64,000 nt of DNA, from assembly GCA_963843365.1 (NCBI GenBank), contig CAWJKG010000003.1, forward strand, positions 496,001 to 560,000, given 5' to 3'. Below are positions 28,075-37,426 of the stretch, one piece after another. Position numbers and translations under genes: made by a program. The DNA is from Bog-473 sp963843365 (GTDB lineage: Bacteria > Actinomycetota > Acidimicrobiia > Acidimicrobiales > RAAP-2). The stretch's first letter is position 1; every line of letters begins with the position of its first letter. Under the pieces are notes generated by a model that saw nothing but the letters and a program-made list of their open reading frames with translations, did no database searches and was not told the DNA's origin.

Positions 28075-28126
28075 GACCTTGATCCGGTGTGATGAAACCT
28101 GAGACCTTTATCCGGTGTGATGAAAT
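28071..28126 (+). repeat. 28-bp tandem direct repeat, two copies
   Basis: CTGAGACCTTGATCCGGTGT followed by GATGAAAC is repeated at once with two base changes. The first copy includes the stop codon of the first GAF-ANTAR gene. It lies between two ANTAR genes and could be a duplication scar or part of a regulatory RNA element. Confidence 0.75.
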
Positions 28127-28199
28127 GAGAAAGGCGTCGTCGGCCAAACCTGTCCAAGCCGGCCGAAGCCCAGCGCGACGTACGAATGATGGAGCAGCC

Positions 28200-28928
28200 G
28201 TGAGTACCGATCCGAACCTACTGATCCGGACGCTGGTCGAGTTGGCCGACAACCTGGTCGAGGACTTCGATGTGGTCGATCTTCTCACCCACCTGGCGGA
28301 CCGCACGGTTGATGCCCTCGACGTGGAGGCCACTGGCGTCATGCTGGCGAGCCCAAGTGGCGCTCTCCAGGTGGTGGCCTCGTCCAGTGTCACCATGAGG
28401 ACCCTCGAGCTCTTCGAGCTCCAGACCGACGAAGGTCCTTGTATCGAGTGTTATTCGAACGGCCAACCAGTCGTCAACGTCGACCTGACTGCAGCTGAAA
28501 TCCGTTGGCCTCGCTTCGCCACCCGGGCAGTCGCCGACGGCTTTCAATCTGTTCACGCCCTCCCACTGCGCTTACGCGGCCGAACCATAGGGGCACTCAA
28601 CATGCTCCGCGCCGGCAGAGGCACGTTGGGCGCGAGCGACGTGACCGCTGCTCAGGCACTGGCCGATATCGCGACCATTGCCATCATCCAGCACCAGGTC
28701 GCCCTCGATGCTCAGGCCCTCAACCTGCAGCTCAACCAAGCGCTCAACAGTCGAATCGCGATCGAGCAGGCGAAAGGGATGATCAGCCAGGCGGCCGGAC
28801 TCGACATGGACCGGGCTTTTCAGCGTCTGCGCAACCACGCCCGCAACCACAACCTGCACCTCTCTCAACTCGCCGGCGACCTCGCTGGCGGAACGCTCCA
28901 CCCCAACGACCTTGACCCGCTCGGATGA
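28200..28928 (+). CDS. GAF-ANTAR domain regulator
   Basis: 242 residues. The GAF domain includes VDLLTHLADRTVDALDVEAT, LQTDEGPCIECY and FQSVHALPLRLRGRTIGALN. The C-terminal ANTAR domain is LNSRIAIEQAKGMISQAAGL followed by ALRLRNHAR-like helices (FQRLRNHARNHN). It is clearly of the same family as the protein just upstream but not a recent copy. GTG at 28200 with GGAG upstream is chosen over an ATG at 28089 that lies in the tandem-repeat leader. It probably acts by transcription antitermination. Confidence 0.88.
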   Translation: MSTDPNLLIRTLVELADNLVEDFDVVDLLTHLADRTVDALDVEATGVMLASPSGALQVVASSSVTMRTLELFELQTDEGPCIECYSNGQPVVNVDLTAAEIRWPRFATRAVADGFQSVHALPLRLRGRTIGALNMLRAGRGTLGASDVTAAQALADIATIAIIQHQVALDAQALNLQLNQALNSRIAIEQAKGMISQAAGLDMDRAFQRLRNHARNHNLHLSQLAGDLAGGTLHPNDLDPLG

Positions 28929-29063
28929 TCCCGCCCGCCTTGGGTCACACCAGTTCTCAATTTCCTTCCGGGGGTCGTGATCCTCACCGGCGCGGAGCTT
29001 GGATTTTTCATCGGGTCCGATGCCGGTGATGTCCCTCTTACCTCTCGCCTGAGTTCGGTCGAG

Positions 29064-30128
29064 TCACGAGCGGCTCAAATTCTGCTCTGCAGCCATGACG
29101 GGACCATCGGACGACAGCGAAGCGTCGGGCGCGGTGAGACGGAGGTAACGAGTCGCCAGTCGATAACAACCGAGAGGACTTTCGTTGCAGTAGGGAAGGC
29201 CGGTTTGTGCGCAGAACGTACGGACGAGGTTCTGGGCGCGTCGCAGATTTGGACGGGGCATGGCCGGGAAGAGGTGGTGCTCGATCTGGTAGTTCAGGCC
29301 GCCGAAGACGAACGTGATGATCCGCCCACCGGAGATGTTGCGGGCGGTTATCACCTGACGTTCAGCGAAGCTCATCTCCGCATCACTTTCGAGGAGCGCC
29401 ATTCCCTTGTGGTTCGGCGCGAAGCTACAACCGAGATAGAGCGAGAAGATACTCTGGTGAACCGCGATAAATGCGCACGCCAGGAATGGTGGTAGGACCC
29501 AGAACACCACCGCCAGATAGAGCGTTGCATGCACGGCGAGCACGATGCCCTCACTCAGAGCGGCTCGGTCCCGCCGGCGAACAAGGTCTTGCACGCCGGA
29601 CACGTACAGCCCCGTACTGCGGAGCAGCATCAACGGAAAGAAGAGCTGGGCTTGTCGTCGTGCCAACCAATCGCCCACGCTGCGGTGCGTGCTTGCCTCA
29701 TCGTTCGCTCGGGACACGCTGACCAAGCCGACGCCAATGTCGGGGTCGCGGCCCGGCACGTTGGGATGGGCATGGTGAGCGTTGTGCTTGGGGACCCACC
29801 ACCCGAAGCTCAATCCGATCATTCCATTGCCGATCAGCAGACCCAGAATGCGGTTGGCTCGCCGAGAGGCGAAGATCTGTCGGTGGCCGGCATCGTGACC
29901 GAGGAAACCGAGCTGAGTCGAGACGATGCCGATGATTGCCGCGAGACCGAGCGTGGCCCACGAGGGACCCAACGCGAAGAAGCCCCACCACAACGCCGCG
30001 TACGCCGCGACCGTCAGCAAGACCTTGGCTGAGTAGTAGCCGAGCCTGCGATCGAGGAGCCCGGAAGTGCGGATCTCTGCACTCAGGGTGCGAAAGTCCG
30101 GCGACGTTGGCGCAATGGTTATCGACAT
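29064..30128 (-). CDS. Membrane fatty acid desaturase
   Basis: 354 residues with the three histidine boxes of acyl-lipid/acyl-CoA desaturases: GHDAGHR, KHNAHHAHPN and NYQIEHHLFPAMPR. The last box with Gln in place of the first His is common in front-end and linoleoyl-type enzymes. Hydrophobic blocks around residues 35-75 and 190-225 span the membrane. It is a di-iron enzyme that introduces a double bond into a fatty acyl chain. It stands alone and is divergent from the cupin gene across a 393-bp gap. Confidence 0.92.
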   Translation of the reverse strand: MSITIAPTSPDFRTLSAEIRTSGLLDRRLGYYSAKVLLTVAAYAALWWGFFALGPSWATLGLAAIIGIVSTQLGFLGHDAGHRQIFASRRANRILGLLIGNGMIGLSFGWWVPKHNAHHAHPNVPGRDPDIGVGLVSVSRANDEASTHRSVGDWLARRQAQLFFPLMLLRSTGLYVSGVQDLVRRRDRAALSEGIVLAVHATLYLAVVFWVLPPFLACAFIAVHQSIFSLYLGCSFAPNHKGMALLESDAEMSFAERQVITARNISGGRIITFVFGGLNYQIEHHLFPAMPRPNLRRAQNLVRTFCAQTGLPYCNESPLGCYRLATRYLRLTAPDASLSSDGPVMAAEQNLSRS

Positions 30129-30521
30129 TGGTTCGGCCGGCCAGGATGCCGCGAAGCGCGGACTCCGACGTCACTGCGAAGTGAGCGCAGCCATGTCGAT
30201 CTCGTCATGTACGGCCATGACACCCTCTGCGCGTCGTGTCCGGAGGGCCGGGAGGCCGACGCCGTGCTCACGGTAGATCCTCCGATGATTGGACGTCACC
30301 GGGATCTGGAGCGACGGTTTCGAATAGGAGCATCCAAGGATGCCGTACCCCAGGCTACATCACAAGAACCGAGGCCGGGCAGCAGATCCCCCCGAGGTAA
30401 CACTTCCGGGGTCTGCTCGCGATTGTAGGGACGGGTGTGGCCAGGGATACTGCCAGCGTGGCTCATCGAGGGCCGACGCGTCGACGGGAGCGCCGAGGCG
30501 TGAGAGAAAGGGACGCAGATC
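30129..30521. other. Intergenic region between divergent desaturase and cupin genes
   Basis: No frame here has family-like sequence. The space presumably holds two divergent promoters; I could not assign -35 and -10 elements with confidence. Confidence 0.4.
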
Positions 30522-30905
30522 ATGGAGCTGGGACCGAAGCCCCCGACCATCAAGGGACCGACAGAGTGGTTCACGGGCGACGTCTACATCGACGGTCTCG
30601 CTCAGGGCCACGGTCCGAGCCCCCTGACGGTTGCGCACGTCCACTTCACACCGGGTGCCCGCACGGCATGGCACTGTCACTCAGTGGGCCAGACCCTCTC
30701 GGTCGTCGAGGGCGAAGGTCGGGTGCAGGCCAGGAACGAGCCGGTCGCCGTGCTTCGTCCCGGCCACACCGTCTTCGCCCCGGGTGGCGAATGGCACTGG
30801 CACGGCGCGGCGCCTGATCGCTTCATGACGCATCTCGCCGTGAGCGAGGGCGTCGCCGAATGGGGACAACACGTCTCTGACGAGGAGTACTCCGTAGAGC
30901 CCTAA
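30522..30905 (+). CDS. Single-domain cupin protein
   Basis: 127 residues. The first cupin motif is GARTAWHCHSVGQTLSVVEG and the second is PGHTVFAPGGEWHWHG, so the metal ligands (two His, Glu or Gln, and later His) are largely present. It resembles small cupins annotated as carboxymuconolactone-associated or quercetinase-like. The reaction cannot be set. It opens the catabolic region, 125 bp before an alpha/beta hydrolase, with a hairpin between. Confidence 0.85.
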   Translation: MELGPKPPTIKGPTEWFTGDVYIDGLAQGHGPSPLTVAHVHFTPGARTAWHCHSVGQTLSVVEGEGRVQARNEPVAVLRPGHTVFAPGGEWHWHGAAPDRFMTHLAVSEGVAEWGQHVSDEEYSVEP

Positions 30906-30934
30906 TGCCCGAGGGCGGACGGGGTCTCGGGCAT
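30905..30934. terminator. Perfect 9-bp hairpin after the cupin gene
   Basis: ATGCCCGAG and CTCGGGCAT pair around a 12-base loop immediately after the cupin stop codon. It probably separates the cupin transcript from the hydrolase. Confidence 0.5.
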
Positions 30935-31029
30935 CATGCTGCTCAGGACCGGATGTCTCCGGTTCGGGTAGAACGTCACGGGTCGATCGGCGATGGCCTG
31001 TGCACCAGGGAGGAAGGGGACATCTACAG

Positions 31030-31773
31030 ATGACGTCGTACGTGCTCATCCACGGCGGAGGGACGACCAAGCACTTCTGGGACCGGCTCGTTCCGATGCT
31101 GAATGGCCCGGTTCTCGCCGTCGACCTGCCCGGACGAGGAGATCGACCCCACGAACTGGGGACGCTCACCGTGGACGACGAGGTCCGGTCCGTGGTGTCC
31201 GATGTCGAGGACGCCGGTCTCGGAGATGCCGTCGTGCTCGTCGCCCATTCGTCGGGAGGTCTCGTCGTGCCGGGTGTGCTCAGCAGCATCGGGAGCCAGG
31301 TCTCTCACGTCGTGCTGAATGCTGCGTCTGTTCCCCCAGAGGGGGGAAGTGGCCTGGACTGCATGCAGGAGCGCCACCGCGAGGGAATCCTCAAAGCGTA
31401 CGAGTCGCTGCGAGCGTCGGGGAAACCCATGCTCACGCCGGGCCCGCCCGAGAACCCTGAGGCCTTTCGCAACGCCTACGGCGTCCCGTTGAACGACGAG
31501 GATTTGTCGTTCGTCGTCGATCCCGTCCGCTGCGTCGTGGACACCATGTCGCACTATTTCCAGCCGATCAGTTGGCTGGCAGCGCCGCCAGTTCCGGTGA
31601 CCTACATCGTCAACCTGCGGGATCGACCCGTGCCCGAACCGCTCCAACGCGAGATGGCAGGCCGCCTGCCGCGTCCGCCCCGCATGGTGGAGATGGACAC
31701 CGGGCACGTGCCGGCGGTGGTCGCGCCAGAAGATTTTGCAGCGATCGTCGTGTCGGCCGGCCTGTCGACGTAG
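31030..31773 (+). CDS. Alpha/beta hydrolase
   Basis: About 247 residues. TSYVLIHGGGTT gives the oxyanion-hole strand, VLVAHSSGGLVVPGV contains the nucleophilic Ser in AHSSG, and MDTGHVPAVVAPEDFA gives the catalytic His region. The closest style is the esterase/salicylate-esterase type of short alpha/beta hydrolase. The ATG at 31030 is preferred over 31000 because the family starts directly at the first strand. It may open an ester or lactone in the nearby pathway. Confidence 0.85.
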   Translation: MTSYVLIHGGGTTKHFWDRLVPMLNGPVLAVDLPGRGDRPHELGTLTVDDEVRSVVSDVEDAGLGDAVVLVAHSSGGLVVPGVLSSIGSQVSHVVLNAASVPPEGGSGLDCMQERHREGILKAYESLRASGKPMLTPGPPENPEAFRNAYGVPLNDEDLSFVVDPVRCVVDTMSHYFQPISWLAAPPVPVTYIVNLRDRPVPEPLQREMAGRLPRPPRMVEMDTGHVPAVVAPEDFAAIVVSAGLST

Positions 31774-31893
31774 CCGTTCTTCCCGGCAGCCACCCCATAT
31801 CCGTCAGGGGCAAGGGAACCGTGTTGCTTTGCGGCGAGCTATTACGCGAACATCGATCCTCAATTGCAGCCCTTCGCCGACAGGAGATGACGC

Positions 31894-33283
31894 ATGGGTG
31901 AAGACATAGCCGACACAGCTGAACCTCCTGAGGATTCCGCTGTGGTCGAGCGGATGTTCCCTGAGGTGGTCGACCCGGGGATCGCCAGGTCCGACCGTGC
32001 AGTGTCCAACGTGGTCTCGGGCGTCGACACGGGGAGCACGGGGGAGTGGGGGAACGAGCGCTGGTACGAAGGCGGAGGTCGCGTCGGGGAAAAGGCGCTA
32101 CGGCACATCGTCGTGTACCCGCCCACACGCGGCCTGGCCACCCAGGGCGATCCCTTCGAGCCGGTGAAGATCGGAATCCTGGTCGATATGGAGATCGGCC
32201 AGCTCCTCGCTGACTGGATCGACGCGAGCATCCTTGCTCTTGAGGATGCCCTCAACGAAGGTGTCTACGACCGGCCGGTCCAGCTCGTCGTAGTCGATGC
32301 CCGGGGCTTGCCGAGGGAGAACTATCGCAAGGTCCGCCAAGGGTATGAGTGGTTGTGTGACCAGGGGTGTGTCGTTGTCCTGGGTCCGATGATCTCCGAC
32401 AATTCGCTGAACATCCAGGACTTGTCCAACGAGCGCAAGGTGTCGTGTATTGCATGGACCGGTGCCTGGAGGTATGCCTCCGACTACAACTTCACGGTCG
32501 CCAATGGTGACGTTCCGACGGAAGCCGTGATGTGCGCGCAGTGGATGCATAAGAAGGGATTCAAGGAAGTCGGCATGTTCTGGGAGCAGGGCTCTTCCGG
32601 CCGGGACTACGCCGATTTCTTCAGAGAGGAGGCGAATCGCCTCGGACTCAACATCGTGCGAGAGGTCAAACTCGGTCCGACACCTCGCGGTCTGCAGGCG
32701 CATCTGGCGCGCATGCCGCGAAATTGGAGTCGAGGCGATCTACTACGGCGGATACGGCTATGCCACGTTCCATTTTCACGACGCGTTCCAGGCCCTGCAG
32801 TGGGACCCGCCCCGGGTCATGGGAACCGCCTTCATGTTCTATTCGAACACGAACAAGTGGGCGGAGGGGCTCGAAGGCTGGCACGGAGTCGACCAGCTCG
32901 GTGAGGACGGATCCAACGTGAACTACACCTCCATGATCGAGCGTTTCAAGGGTCGATTCGGCCGCGTTTCTCGCAATGTGGTGATCGCGCTGGCCTACGA
33001 CACGGCGCGCTGTGGTATCCACGGGATTGCCAACGCCGCCATGGCGACTCCCGAAGACGTTCGACTGGGTCTGGAACGGATCCGCTGGCTTCCCGCCACG
33101 AACGGGGGCCCGGGCACGTATCTGCAATTCGGTCCATGGGACCACAAGGGCTACAAGGGCGACTTCCTGACGATCCGCGAGCTGCGAGGAGGCGAACTGC
33201 GTTTCGACGGCTACCACCGTCCCGAATTTCCTTCGAACTCCTCATCCCCCCTCACCGGCGGGGTGGCGCCGGCGGCGATCTAG
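31894..33283 (+). CDS. ABC-transporter substrate-binding protein, branched-chain amino acid/amide type (one frame break)
   Basis: PVKIGILVDMEIGQ and VVLGPMISDNSLNI followed by SCIAWTGAWRYASD are the two-lobed Peripla_BP_6 pattern. Near 32715 the frame breaks; the next frame continues (IYYGGYGYATFHFHDAFQAL, then the second lobe) to 33283. The protein has a long polar N-terminus and I see no clear signal peptide, so either it acts in the cytoplasm as a sensor-like protein or the start is wrong. The Liv-type permease and ATPases lie 7 kb downstream. It may bind the compound that this region degrades. Confidence 0.75.
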
Positions 33284-33293
33284 GCGGGCCCGC

Positions 33294-34124
33294 ATGGAAC
33301 GAAGGAAGGCCGCACCGAGGTCCGGCCCTGCCGAAAGCGGCCGTCCGTTCGCGGGGCGCACCGCAGCCGTTGTCGGGGCATCCTCCGGTATCGGCAACGG
33401 CGTGGCGCGACGCCTGATCGAGGGCGGCGCGTCGGTCCTGGTCGTGGCACGGCGGGGGGAACTGCTCCAGGAGCTGGTCGAGCAGGCCGGTGGGGGCGTG
33501 GCCTTGGCGTGCGACCTCCTCGAAGGCGACGCGGGAATGCAGATCGCGGAGCAAGTCCGTCGTCTCTCCGAGCGAGTCGATGTGGTGTTCGTTTCGGCGG
33601 GTTCAGCGCCGCTCCAGCCCCTGCGGACCACGACTGTCGATGACTGGCGCCACACGTTGGAGACGAACCTGGTCGGCGTCAACCGTCTCATCGCGGGGCT
33701 CCTGCCGATGCTGGCGCCTGATTCGATTGTGTTCGTGGTCTCTTCCGAGACAGCGGTGTTGCCGCGCAGCCACCTCGGTGCGTATGGAGCCAGCAAGGCG
33801 GCTCTCGAGCATTCCGTGCGGCAATGGCGGGAGGAACATCCCTGGTTGCGGATCACTGCCATCTCGCTGGGTGCGACCATGCCCACCGATTTCGCGCGCG
33901 ACTTCGAGCCGGGAGTGACGATGGAGGCATTGACGGCCTGGTCGGCCAGCGGTCGGAACCAGGAGGCGTTCATGGCGACCGAAGAGGTGTGCGACGTCCT
34001 TGTGGGTGCCATGGGGACCATGCTGCGCTCCCCGAGCGTCGGGCTCGAACGGTTGGAGATGCGGTCGCCGTCGCCCGTGGCCGCTGACCTCGCCTTCACC
34101 AAGCGCATCGAGGAGCTGTCCTGA
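33294..34124 (+). CDS. Short-chain dehydrogenase/reductase
   Basis: 276 residues. The cofactor motif is AAVVGASSGIGNGVARRL (TGxxxGIG type with Val-Gly-Ala), VVFVSAGSA replaces the usual NNAG, and YGASKAALEHS is the catalytic Tyr-x3-Lys with an upstream Ser in VVSSETAVLP. It uses NAD(P)H to oxidise an alcohol or reduce a ketone. The start lies 10 bp after the binding-protein stop, so they share a transcript, and the P450 follows after 55 bp. Confidence 0.85.
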   Translation: MERRKAAPRSGPAESGRPFAGRTAAVVGASSGIGNGVARRLIEGGASVLVVARRGELLQELVEQAGGGVALACDLLEGDAGMQIAEQVRRLSERVDVVFVSAGSAPLQPLRTTTVDDWRHTLETNLVGVNRLIAGLLPMLAPDSIVFVVSSETAVLPRSHLGAYGASKAALEHSVRQWREEHPWLRITAISLGATMPTDFARDFEPGVTMEALTAWSASGRNQEAFMATEEVCDVLVGAMGTMLRSPSVGLERLEMRSPSPVAADLAFTKRIEELS

Positions 34125-34179
34125 GAGTGCTCGCTCTGGCCCCCTCACATAGGGCGGGTCACTGGTACGGTCCAGCAGC

Positions 34180-35373
34180 GTGAGCACGCTCGACCTGGCC
34201 TGGGATCCGTTCGATGCGGTTCTTGACAGCGATCCCCATCCGACCTGGAAGCGGCTGCGCAACGAGGCGCCGCTCTATCGAAATGAGGAGTTCGACTTCT
34301 GGGCGCTGAGCCGGTTCGACGATGTGGAGCGAGCGCACAAGGATCCGAAGACCTTCAGTTCTGCGCATGGCACCGTCCTCGAGATGATGACCCCGGAGGC
34401 CGGACAGAACGGCATGATGATCTTCCTCGACCCGCCGGACCACACAGTGCTCCGCCGACTGGTCTCCCGTTCGTTCACCCCGCGTCGCATCGCCGGCCTC
34501 GACGTGCGCATCCGTGAGATCTGCGCGGAACTCCTTGATCCCCATGTGCAGGGGCCGGGATTCGACTACGTCCAAGACTTTGGCGCGCAGCTGCCCTCGC
34601 GAGTGATCTCCGCCCTTGTCGGCGTGCCAGCGAGCGACCAAGAGCCCACCCGCAAGCTGGTGGATGGAATATTTCACATTGAACCCGGCGTGGGGATGGT
34701 CAACGACACGAGCGTGACGGCGGGTCTCGAGCTGGTCGGTTATCTGGCAGACCTCGTGGCTGAACGCACAACCGCTCCGCAAGACGACTTGATCACTGCA
34801 CTCGTTCAGGCCGAGATCTCCGAGGAAGACGGCACCGTGCGTCATCTGACCGCCGGAGAATGCACCGCGTTCGCAATGCTTCTCTACAGCGCCGGCACCG
34901 AGACGGTGGCAAAGTTGCTCGGAAACGCGGGGGTAATTCTGGCGACCGAGCCAGAACAACGAGCCGAGCTCGTTGCCGACGCCGCCATGATCCCGAATGC
35001 GATCGAGGAGTTGTTGCGTTTCGAACCTCCGTCACCGGTGCAGGGGCGCTGGACGACCGAGGCGGTCGAGCTCTACGGCACGACCGTCCCCCGCGATGCG
35101 AAGGTGCTCCTCCTGACGGGGAGCGCCGGACGCGACGAGCATGTGTTCCCCGACCCGGACACCTTCGACATCCATCGGTCGATGTCCAGTCATCTCACCT
35201 TCGGCTATGGCGTGCACTTCTGCATCGGTGCCGCCCTGGCCAGGCTCGAGGGCCGGATCGCAGTCGAGGAGACCCTGCGGCGCTTTCCGGAGTGGGGAGT
35301 CGACCAGACGGGGCTCGAACGAGTGAACACCAGCACCGTCCGCGGCTATCGCCGGGTGCCTGTGGTGCTCTGA
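34180..35373 (+). CDS. Cytochrome P450
   Basis: 397 residues, soluble bacterial class. The I-helix is LLYSAGTETVAKLL with the acid/Thr pair, the K-helix ExxR is EELLRFEPPSP, and the heme loop HLTFGYGVHFCIGAALARLE carries the Cys ligand. N-terminal segments (FDFWALSRFDDVERA and FLDPPDHTVLRRLV) are typical of actinobacterial CYPs. It hydroxylates an organic substrate with electrons from a ferredoxin not encoded nearby. The gene lies downstream of the SDR and upstream of a Rieske oxygenase and probably acts in the same pathway. Confidence 0.93.
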   Translation: MSTLDLAWDPFDAVLDSDPHPTWKRLRNEAPLYRNEEFDFWALSRFDDVERAHKDPKTFSSAHGTVLEMMTPEAGQNGMMIFLDPPDHTVLRRLVSRSFTPRRIAGLDVRIREICAELLDPHVQGPGFDYVQDFGAQLPSRVISALVGVPASDQEPTRKLVDGIFHIEPGVGMVNDTSVTAGLELVGYLADLVAERTTAPQDDLITALVQAEISEEDGTVRHLTAGECTAFAMLLYSAGTETVAKLLGNAGVILATEPEQRAELVADAAMIPNAIEELLRFEPPSPVQGRWTTEAVELYGTTVPRDAKVLLLTGSAGRDEHVFPDPDTFDIHRSMSSHLTFGYGVHFCIGAALARLEGRIAVEETLRRFPEWGVDQTGLERVNTSTVRGYRRVPVVL

Positions 35374-35466
35374 GATCGGGGTCAACCGGGCCCCTCGCCC
35401 GGCCCGGTCGGGCCCTCCGGAGTCCATTGCGCCACCGAGTCGAATGAGTTATCGTAAGCGCTTCGA

Positions 35467-35485
35467 GAACCCTTTTTAGGGGTTC
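35467..35485. terminator. Small hairpin after the P450 gene
   Basis: GAACCC and GGGTTC flank a T-rich loop in the 188-bp gap between the P450 and the Rieske oxygenase. A weak terminator or attenuator is possible; the stem is short. Confidence 0.3.
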
Positions 35486-35561
35486 GGTCTGTTCGAGCAG
35501 CGGGCACCGTTGCGCCGGCTGAGTCGGCCCAACGGTGATCGGCTCCGAGGAGGTGTGCGCG

Positions 35562-36557
35562 ATGACGGTGGGGAAGAACGAGACCTTCACGGGTTTCCCC
35601 ATGCCGCGCGACGAGGCAGCGCTGGCCGATCGGTCCCGTCGGCCCATCGTCAGGACGCAGACCACTGAGCCGAGGTTCCCGTTTCCGGTGCCCAACGGGT
35701 GGTTCGTGGTCGAGGAGTCCCGCGAGCTCCTTCCCGGCGAGACGAAGACGCTCCGAGTCTTCGGCACCGATGCTGTGCTCTACAGGGGAGACGATGGCCG
35801 GCCCCACATGGTGGAGGCCTACTGCGCCCATCTCGGTGCCCACCTGGGTGTCGGTGGCAAGGTCGAGGGCGGCTGCCTCCGCTGTCCTTTCCACGGCTGG
35901 CTCTACGACGGCGCCGACGGTCGCTGCGTGGAGATCCCTTACGGGAACACGGATCGTGTCCCGAGCCAGGCCCGCGTCCGCTCCTTTCCCTGCCTCGAGC
36001 GCAACCACATGATCTGGGCGTGGCACCACGGCAAGCAGGAAGAGCCGTTCTACGACGTACCGTTCATCGAAGAGCTCGCAGATCCCAACTGGCTGCCGTA
36101 TGAGCTGGTGGAATTCGATGTGGCCACCTGCTGTCAAGAAATGGCGGAGAACAACGTCGATTTCGCGCACTTCAAGTATGTGCACGGTACGGATTCCATC
36201 CCCGATGATGACTTTGTCGTTGACGGCTACTACAAGCGCACCACGGGATTCGACGGCACCTTCGTGCGGGAGGGATTCGGACTCGGACTCGGTGTGCTTC
36301 GTATTGCTGACTACATGACGTTCTTGTCCTCGACGACACCGATCGACACGGAGAACGTCACGGTGAGGTGGATCTTCACGGCACCCAGTGCCAGCGGGCC
36401 GGGCGCAGCAAAGGATGCAGCACAGGCATTCGCCGGTGGCGTGAGCCAGGACCTCCCGATCTGGGAGAACAAGCGCTACGTGGATCGACCCATCATCGCG
36501 AAGAGCGAACGAAAGCTGCTCGAGCAGCGGGAATGGGCCCAGCAGTTCTATTCGTGA
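35562..36557 (+). CDS. Rieske non-heme iron oxygenase, terminal oxygenase subunit
   Basis: 331 residues. The Rieske cluster site starts at CAHLGAHLGVGGKVEGGC and is followed by RCPFHGW, giving the two Cys and two His. The catalytic iron site is ENNVDFAHFKYVHG. The layout matches monocomponent-type oxygenases such as 3-ketosteroid 9-alpha-hydroxylase (KshA) or VanA. It hydroxylates or demethylates an organic substrate and needs a reductase, none of which is seen here. AGGAGG eight bases before the ATG at 35562 decides the start. A paralogue is encoded at 39554-40507. Confidence 0.92.
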   Translation: MTVGKNETFTGFPMPRDEAALADRSRRPIVRTQTTEPRFPFPVPNGWFVVEESRELLPGETKTLRVFGTDAVLYRGDDGRPHMVEAYCAHLGAHLGVGGKVEGGCLRCPFHGWLYDGADGRCVEIPYGNTDRVPSQARVRSFPCLERNHMIWAWHHGKQEEPFYDVPFIEELADPNWLPYELVEFDVATCCQEMAENNVDFAHFKYVHGTDSIPDDDFVVDGYYKRTTGFDGTFVREGFGLGLGVLRIADYMTFLSSTTPIDTENVTVRWIFTAPSASGPGAAKDAAQAFAGGVSQDLPIWENKRYVDRPIIAKSERKLLEQREWAQQFYS

Positions 36558-36654
36558 CGACCCCACGGCGAAGCGACGTCGGTTCCTTCGTAGGTACACA
36601 CTCAAAACGGGGGACCTTCCACAGAGGACTTCCACGACTGCAGAGGAGAGTGCA

Positions 36655-37413
36655 ATGAGCCAGAACCGATGGGTGAAGGATCTCTCGGCTTCGGGGGGCC
36701 ACGGCGACTTCCACCCGGTCCTCCCGTCGCTGGAGGTCGTCTATCTGACGAACCCGGATTCGATTGCCGCGTTGCTCCCGCCGCCCTTGAGCGCGCCCCC
36801 GGCTCCCCGGGTCCATGTTCGCTGCACCGACATCCATCTCGAGTTCGGCGAGCATGTCCACAAGGAGAAGGTCGGGTACTTCGCAGTCGATGCGGAGTAC
36901 AACGGGGAGCTGGGTGAGTATCCGCTCCTGATGCCGATCGACCTGGAGTCGGCCATCTCCATCAGCCGGGAGCGCTTCGGTGAGCCGAAGAAGCTTGCCC
37001 AGATCGAGATGGGCCGCGACGGCGACCACGTCTTTGCAAGTGTGACGCGCAACGGTGTCACCTTCATTGAAATCGTCGGTGACGTGGCTGAGGAACTTCC
37101 CGTTCCTGAGCCCTACTCGGCTCGTCAGTGGTGGTTCAAGTTTCTCCCCTCGGTCACGGGCAGCGGTTTCGATGGTGATCCGTTGCTCGTCCGCGTGGAC
37201 CAGGTCCGCACTCCCCAGTCGATGGAGCGAGTCGACGGCAAGCTGGAGTTGCGCGAGCTGGCCACCGACCCGGTCGTGGACCTCCCGATCCTGGAAACGG
37301 AGTCGATCGTCTGGACCGTGCGGACCGCCACGACGGATCCCAAAGTCATCGGGCCCGTCGACGCGGCCGCCTTCGAGCCTTACGCCTACAGCCGTTACGA
37401 CCTGGCGCGCTGA
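36655..37413 (+). CDS. Acetoacetate decarboxylase-like (ADC superfamily) protein
   Basis: 252 residues. RERFGEPKKLAQIEM carries the Lys pair of the ADC superfamily; in true enzymes the second Lys forms a Schiff base and the first lowers its pKa. PLLMPIDLESAISIS resembles the substrate-pocket strand. ADC-like proteins in catabolic clusters often act on beta-keto acids or as hydratase/aldolase-like enzymes. It sits in line with the Rieske oxygenase and the amidohydrolase, with 97-bp and short gaps, as part of one operon. Confidence 0.82.
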   Translation: MSQNRWVKDLSASGGHGDFHPVLPSLEVVYLTNPDSIAALLPPPLSAPPAPRVHVRCTDIHLEFGEHVHKEKVGYFAVDAEYNGELGEYPLLMPIDLESAISISRERFGEPKKLAQIEMGRDGDHVFASVTRNGVTFIEIVGDVAEELPVPEPYSARQWWFKFLPSVTGSGFDGDPLLVRVDQVRTPQSMERVDGKLELRELATDPVVDLPILETESIVWTVRTATTDPKVIGPVDAAAFEPYAYSRYDLAR

Positions 37414-37426
37414 CCGAAGAACGGAT

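Noticed and set aside
28071..28126. CRISPR repeat
   Set aside because: Two adjacent copies without a spacer and without cas genes.
12394..30500. A defined integrative element with attL/attR
   Set aside because: The tRNA neighbourhood looks accessory, but I found no integrase, no transposase and no repeat of the tRNA 3' end within the window.
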